From the NCBI RefSeq assembly GCF_021654655.1, contig NZ_AP025225.1:384001-448000 (forward strand): 64,000 nt of DNA, written 5' to 3'. This DNA is from Candidatus Hydrogenosomobacter endosymbioticus. Its GTDB lineage: Bacteria > Pseudomonadota > Alphaproteobacteria > Holosporales > GW7. Positions 62,232-64,000 of this stretch are shown in pieces. The position numbers were made by a program, and so were the translations under genes. The notes below the pieces were generated by a model. That model did no database searches and was not told the origin of the DNA. It was given only the letters and a program-made list of their open reading frames with translations. How positions within the stretch are numbered: the first letter of the stretch is position 1; each line of letters opens with the position of its first letter.

Positions 62232-64000
62232 TTAGTTTCCATTCGCAGAATTAACAGCTTTTTGGCCCTTCCTCCCTCTAAACAACATATACACAACCGG
62301 TACTACAAACAATGTAAACAGAGTACCAATGCCCATTCCACCAACTATAACAGCTCCAATCTGCCTCCTAGATTCCGAGCCAGCCCCAGAAGCAAGAGCT
62401 AAAGGAAGAGCTCCCAGCATCATCGCGAATGTTGTCATAAGTATCGGCCTAAGCCTCAGGTGACAAGCCTCCAATATAGCATCTCGCCTAGAAACGCCTC
62501 GCTCTTCTTGAGCGCGATTGGCAAAATCCGTAAGAAGTATTCCGTGCTTAGCTATAAGTCCTATAAGGGTTATAAGCCCTATTTGACTGTATATATTCAA
62601 ACTACCAGTAGGCATCAGAGACAACGTCATCATAGCTCCTCCGACTGCAAGAGGAACGCTCATAAGAATTATGAACGGAGCCACCAGACTCTCGAACTGA
62701 GCCGCCAACACTAGAAAAATAAACACCAACGACAAGCCAAATATAACGTATATATTCCTGTTCTCATTCAAAAATGTTTTCAGGTCATCTATAGGCTCTA
62801 TTGAATACCCAGCAGGCAGCTCTGCTTCGATCTTCTGCTTTACATCAGCATATACAGAACCAATACCATACCCATAAATCAGACCAGCACGTATCGGAAA
62901 GGATCGTTTCTTTTCATAATGCGCAATCGAAGGCTGCGACTCTTTCTGCTCTATATCTATTATGTTTTTAAGTGGAATCATAACTTCTTCATTACGTTTT
63001 TTATATCCCTTTACAGAAAGTTGAAGTATATCAGAAGGAGATTTTCTAAATTGCTCTCCAATCCAGATATGCACAGGATACATTTTGTTCTCCTTCTCGA
63101 ACTTGGTCGCGTTGCTGCCCCTAATAAGAATTTGCAGCGTTCTCGCAATTGTGTCTGGATCTATCCCAAGCTCGTGCGCATACTCCATATTTTTTGGGAT
63201 TATAATATACTCTGGAACGGTTGCAAGGCGAGCAGGATCAAGCGTATGACGGTCCACACCATCCTGCTTAGCGATGATCTTTTCCATTATATCAAGACCA
63301 ACTTTCTCAAGCTCTTGGTATGATTTGTTTGTCAAAAGAAGAAATGAAAGAGGTTTTTCTGCCCCGCCACCTTTCATAGAATAACTCGGACACCCGACTC
63401 TTGACGAAATGCCAACAAGGTCCCACAGTTTTGTTCTAAGATTTGGAAGGATATCCCTGCATTTCCTACTACGATTTTCCCATGGAGAAAGCGTGCTTAC
63501 TATATACGACTCATCATTAGTTTGAGAAATTATAACTCTATTACCAACCTCAGGCTCAGCGGCAAATATTTCATCAATTTTTGCATTATATTTTGTAAGA
63601 TATTTGAGGTTAGTAGCAGGAGCACTAGAAAAAACCCCCTGCACAATTCCTTGATCTTCCGCTGGAGAAAACTCTTTTTTTATGTGAAACATCGCGAGAA
63701 AAATACTTATGCAAAAAAACACTCCCGCAACAGAAAGAACAGTGCTTGAATTATCCAAAGCGCTATTAACATACCTAGTGTATACCAGGTCAACTCTAGC
63801 TAAAAACGCCCTAGTCTTTTCTGCCGCCACATCAAGATACTTCAAAAAATAAGACACCCAACCGTAACCTGCAAATTCTTCGCTCACCGCTCCCTCTCCC
63901 GCATGAGACTTCAAAAGACGCGCACACATTGCAGGAGACAACGTCAACGCCGCAAACCCAGAAATAATAACCGATGCAGCAAGAGTGAGGGCAAACTCTC
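62232..64000 (-). CDS. RND efflux transporter, C-terminal part (5' end outside window)
   Basis: AcrB/HAE1-type inner-membrane proton antiporter. The frame is open to the window edge, so about 590 of an expected ~1030 residues are seen. The part shown covers the second porter/docking half and membrane segments: SVIISGFAALTLSPAMCARLL near the edge, then the periplasmic half, IFLVLAAQFESLVAPFIILMSVPLAVGGAM, GLITLIGLIAKHGILLTDFANR, RLRPILMTTFAMMLGALPLALASGAGSESRRQIG and the last span before a short basic tail. The fusion/adaptor partner is not in view. No frameshift was noticed in the part shown. Confidence 0.92.
   Translation of the reverse strand, partial: EFALTLAASVIISGFAALTLSPAMCARLLKSHAGEGAVSEEFAGYGWVSYFLKYLDVAAEKTRAFLARVDLVYTRYVNSALDNSSTVLSVAGVFFCISIFLAMFHIKKEFSPAEDQGIVQGVFSSAPATNLKYLTKYNAKIDEIFAAEPEVGNRVIISQTNDESYIVSTLSPWENRSRKCRDILPNLRTKLWDLVGISSRVGCPSYSMKGGGAEKPLSFLLLTNKSYQELEKVGLDIMEKIIAKQDGVDRHTLDPARLATVPEYIIIPKNMEYAHELGIDPDTIARTLQILIRGSNATKFEKENKMYPVHIWIGEQFRKSPSDILQLSVKGYKKRNEEVMIPLKNIIDIEQKESQPSIAHYEKKRSFPIRAGLIYGYGIGSVYADVKQKIEAELPAGYSIEPIDDLKTFLNENRNIYVIFGLSLVFIFLVLAAQFESLVAPFIILMSVPLAVGGAMMTLSLMPTGSLNIYSQIGLITLIGLIAKHGILLTDFANRAQEERGVSRRDAILEACHLRLRPILMTTFAMMLGALPLALASGAGSESRRQIGAVIVGGMGIGTLFTLFVVPVVYMLFRGRKGQKAVNSANGN

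Overview
The window looks like a chromosomal segment of a host-associated alphaproteobacterium with a reduced, AT-rich genome, most in keeping with the Holosporales/Rickettsiales-like intracellular lineages. That placement is inference from gene content. The supporting signs are a circularly permuted (two-piece) tmRNA gene, an alphaproteobacterial-type SspB directly behind it, an MHS-family ProP-like transporter, broken-up versions of normally contiguous clusters (dcw, ribosomal, parAB), and many secreted low-complexity proteins scattered between housekeeping genes. The standard bacterial code is used: TGA serves as a stop, for example in thrS and ftsL/rsmH.

Layout. 0.1-3.6 kb: three secreted proteins of unknown function. 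3.7-11.2 kb: an MHS transporter, aspartokinase, an unknown 453-residue protein, D-Ala-D-Ala ligase, a Maf pyrophosphatase and a TrkH potassium transporter. 11.3-16.4 kb (minus): rsmD, ferredoxin-NADP reductase, dprA, ftsI. 16.5-22.8 kb: secreted proteins alternating with tRNA-Ser/Thr/Arg, rapZ, a membrane protein and holC. 23.4-28.1 kb (minus): a CDP-glucose pair (rfbF/rfbG), a zone of decayed genes, lpxI and a Bax-type glucosaminidase. 28.3-34.3 kb: ligA, a small membrane ORF, infA, tRNA-Ala, then rpsM-rpsK-rpoA-rplQ on minus with a degenerate repeat block behind it. 34.6-39.4 kb: a small secreted protein, infC, permuted ssrA plus sspB, comF, parB and a Cys-rich secreted protein. 39.7-49.1 kb: tRNA-Ser, fabZ, mraZ-rsmH-ftsL with a clear MraZ operator, trmD, a pseudopilin-like protein, lpxD, an OmpH/Skp chaperone, thiL, accD. 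49.3-53.2 kb: a 1071-residue repeat-rich secreted protein and another secreted protein. 53.5-64 kb: truB-rpsO-pnp, fabD, a zinc-ribbon membrane protein, fabH, tRNA-Pro, thrS, and the 3' part of an RND efflux pump.

How the genes fit together. The recognisable genes give envelope building (aspartate to DAP, D-Ala-D-Ala, FtsI/FtsL division, LpxD/LpxI lipid A, FabD/FabH/FabZ/AccD fatty acids, Skp), translation (tRNAs, IF1, IF3, S11, S13, S15, L17, TruB, TrmD, RsmD, RsmH, ThrRS) and trans-translation quality control (tmRNA + SspB). DprA, ComF and a pseudopilin-like protein suggest partial DNA-uptake machinery. Set against this core are about eleven signal-peptide-bearing proteins with no recognisable domain, several with tandem or homopolymer repeats. 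They are the best candidates for undescribed host-interaction factors. The two Cys-rich ones share a C-X6-C-X3-C repeat and look like a small secreted family.
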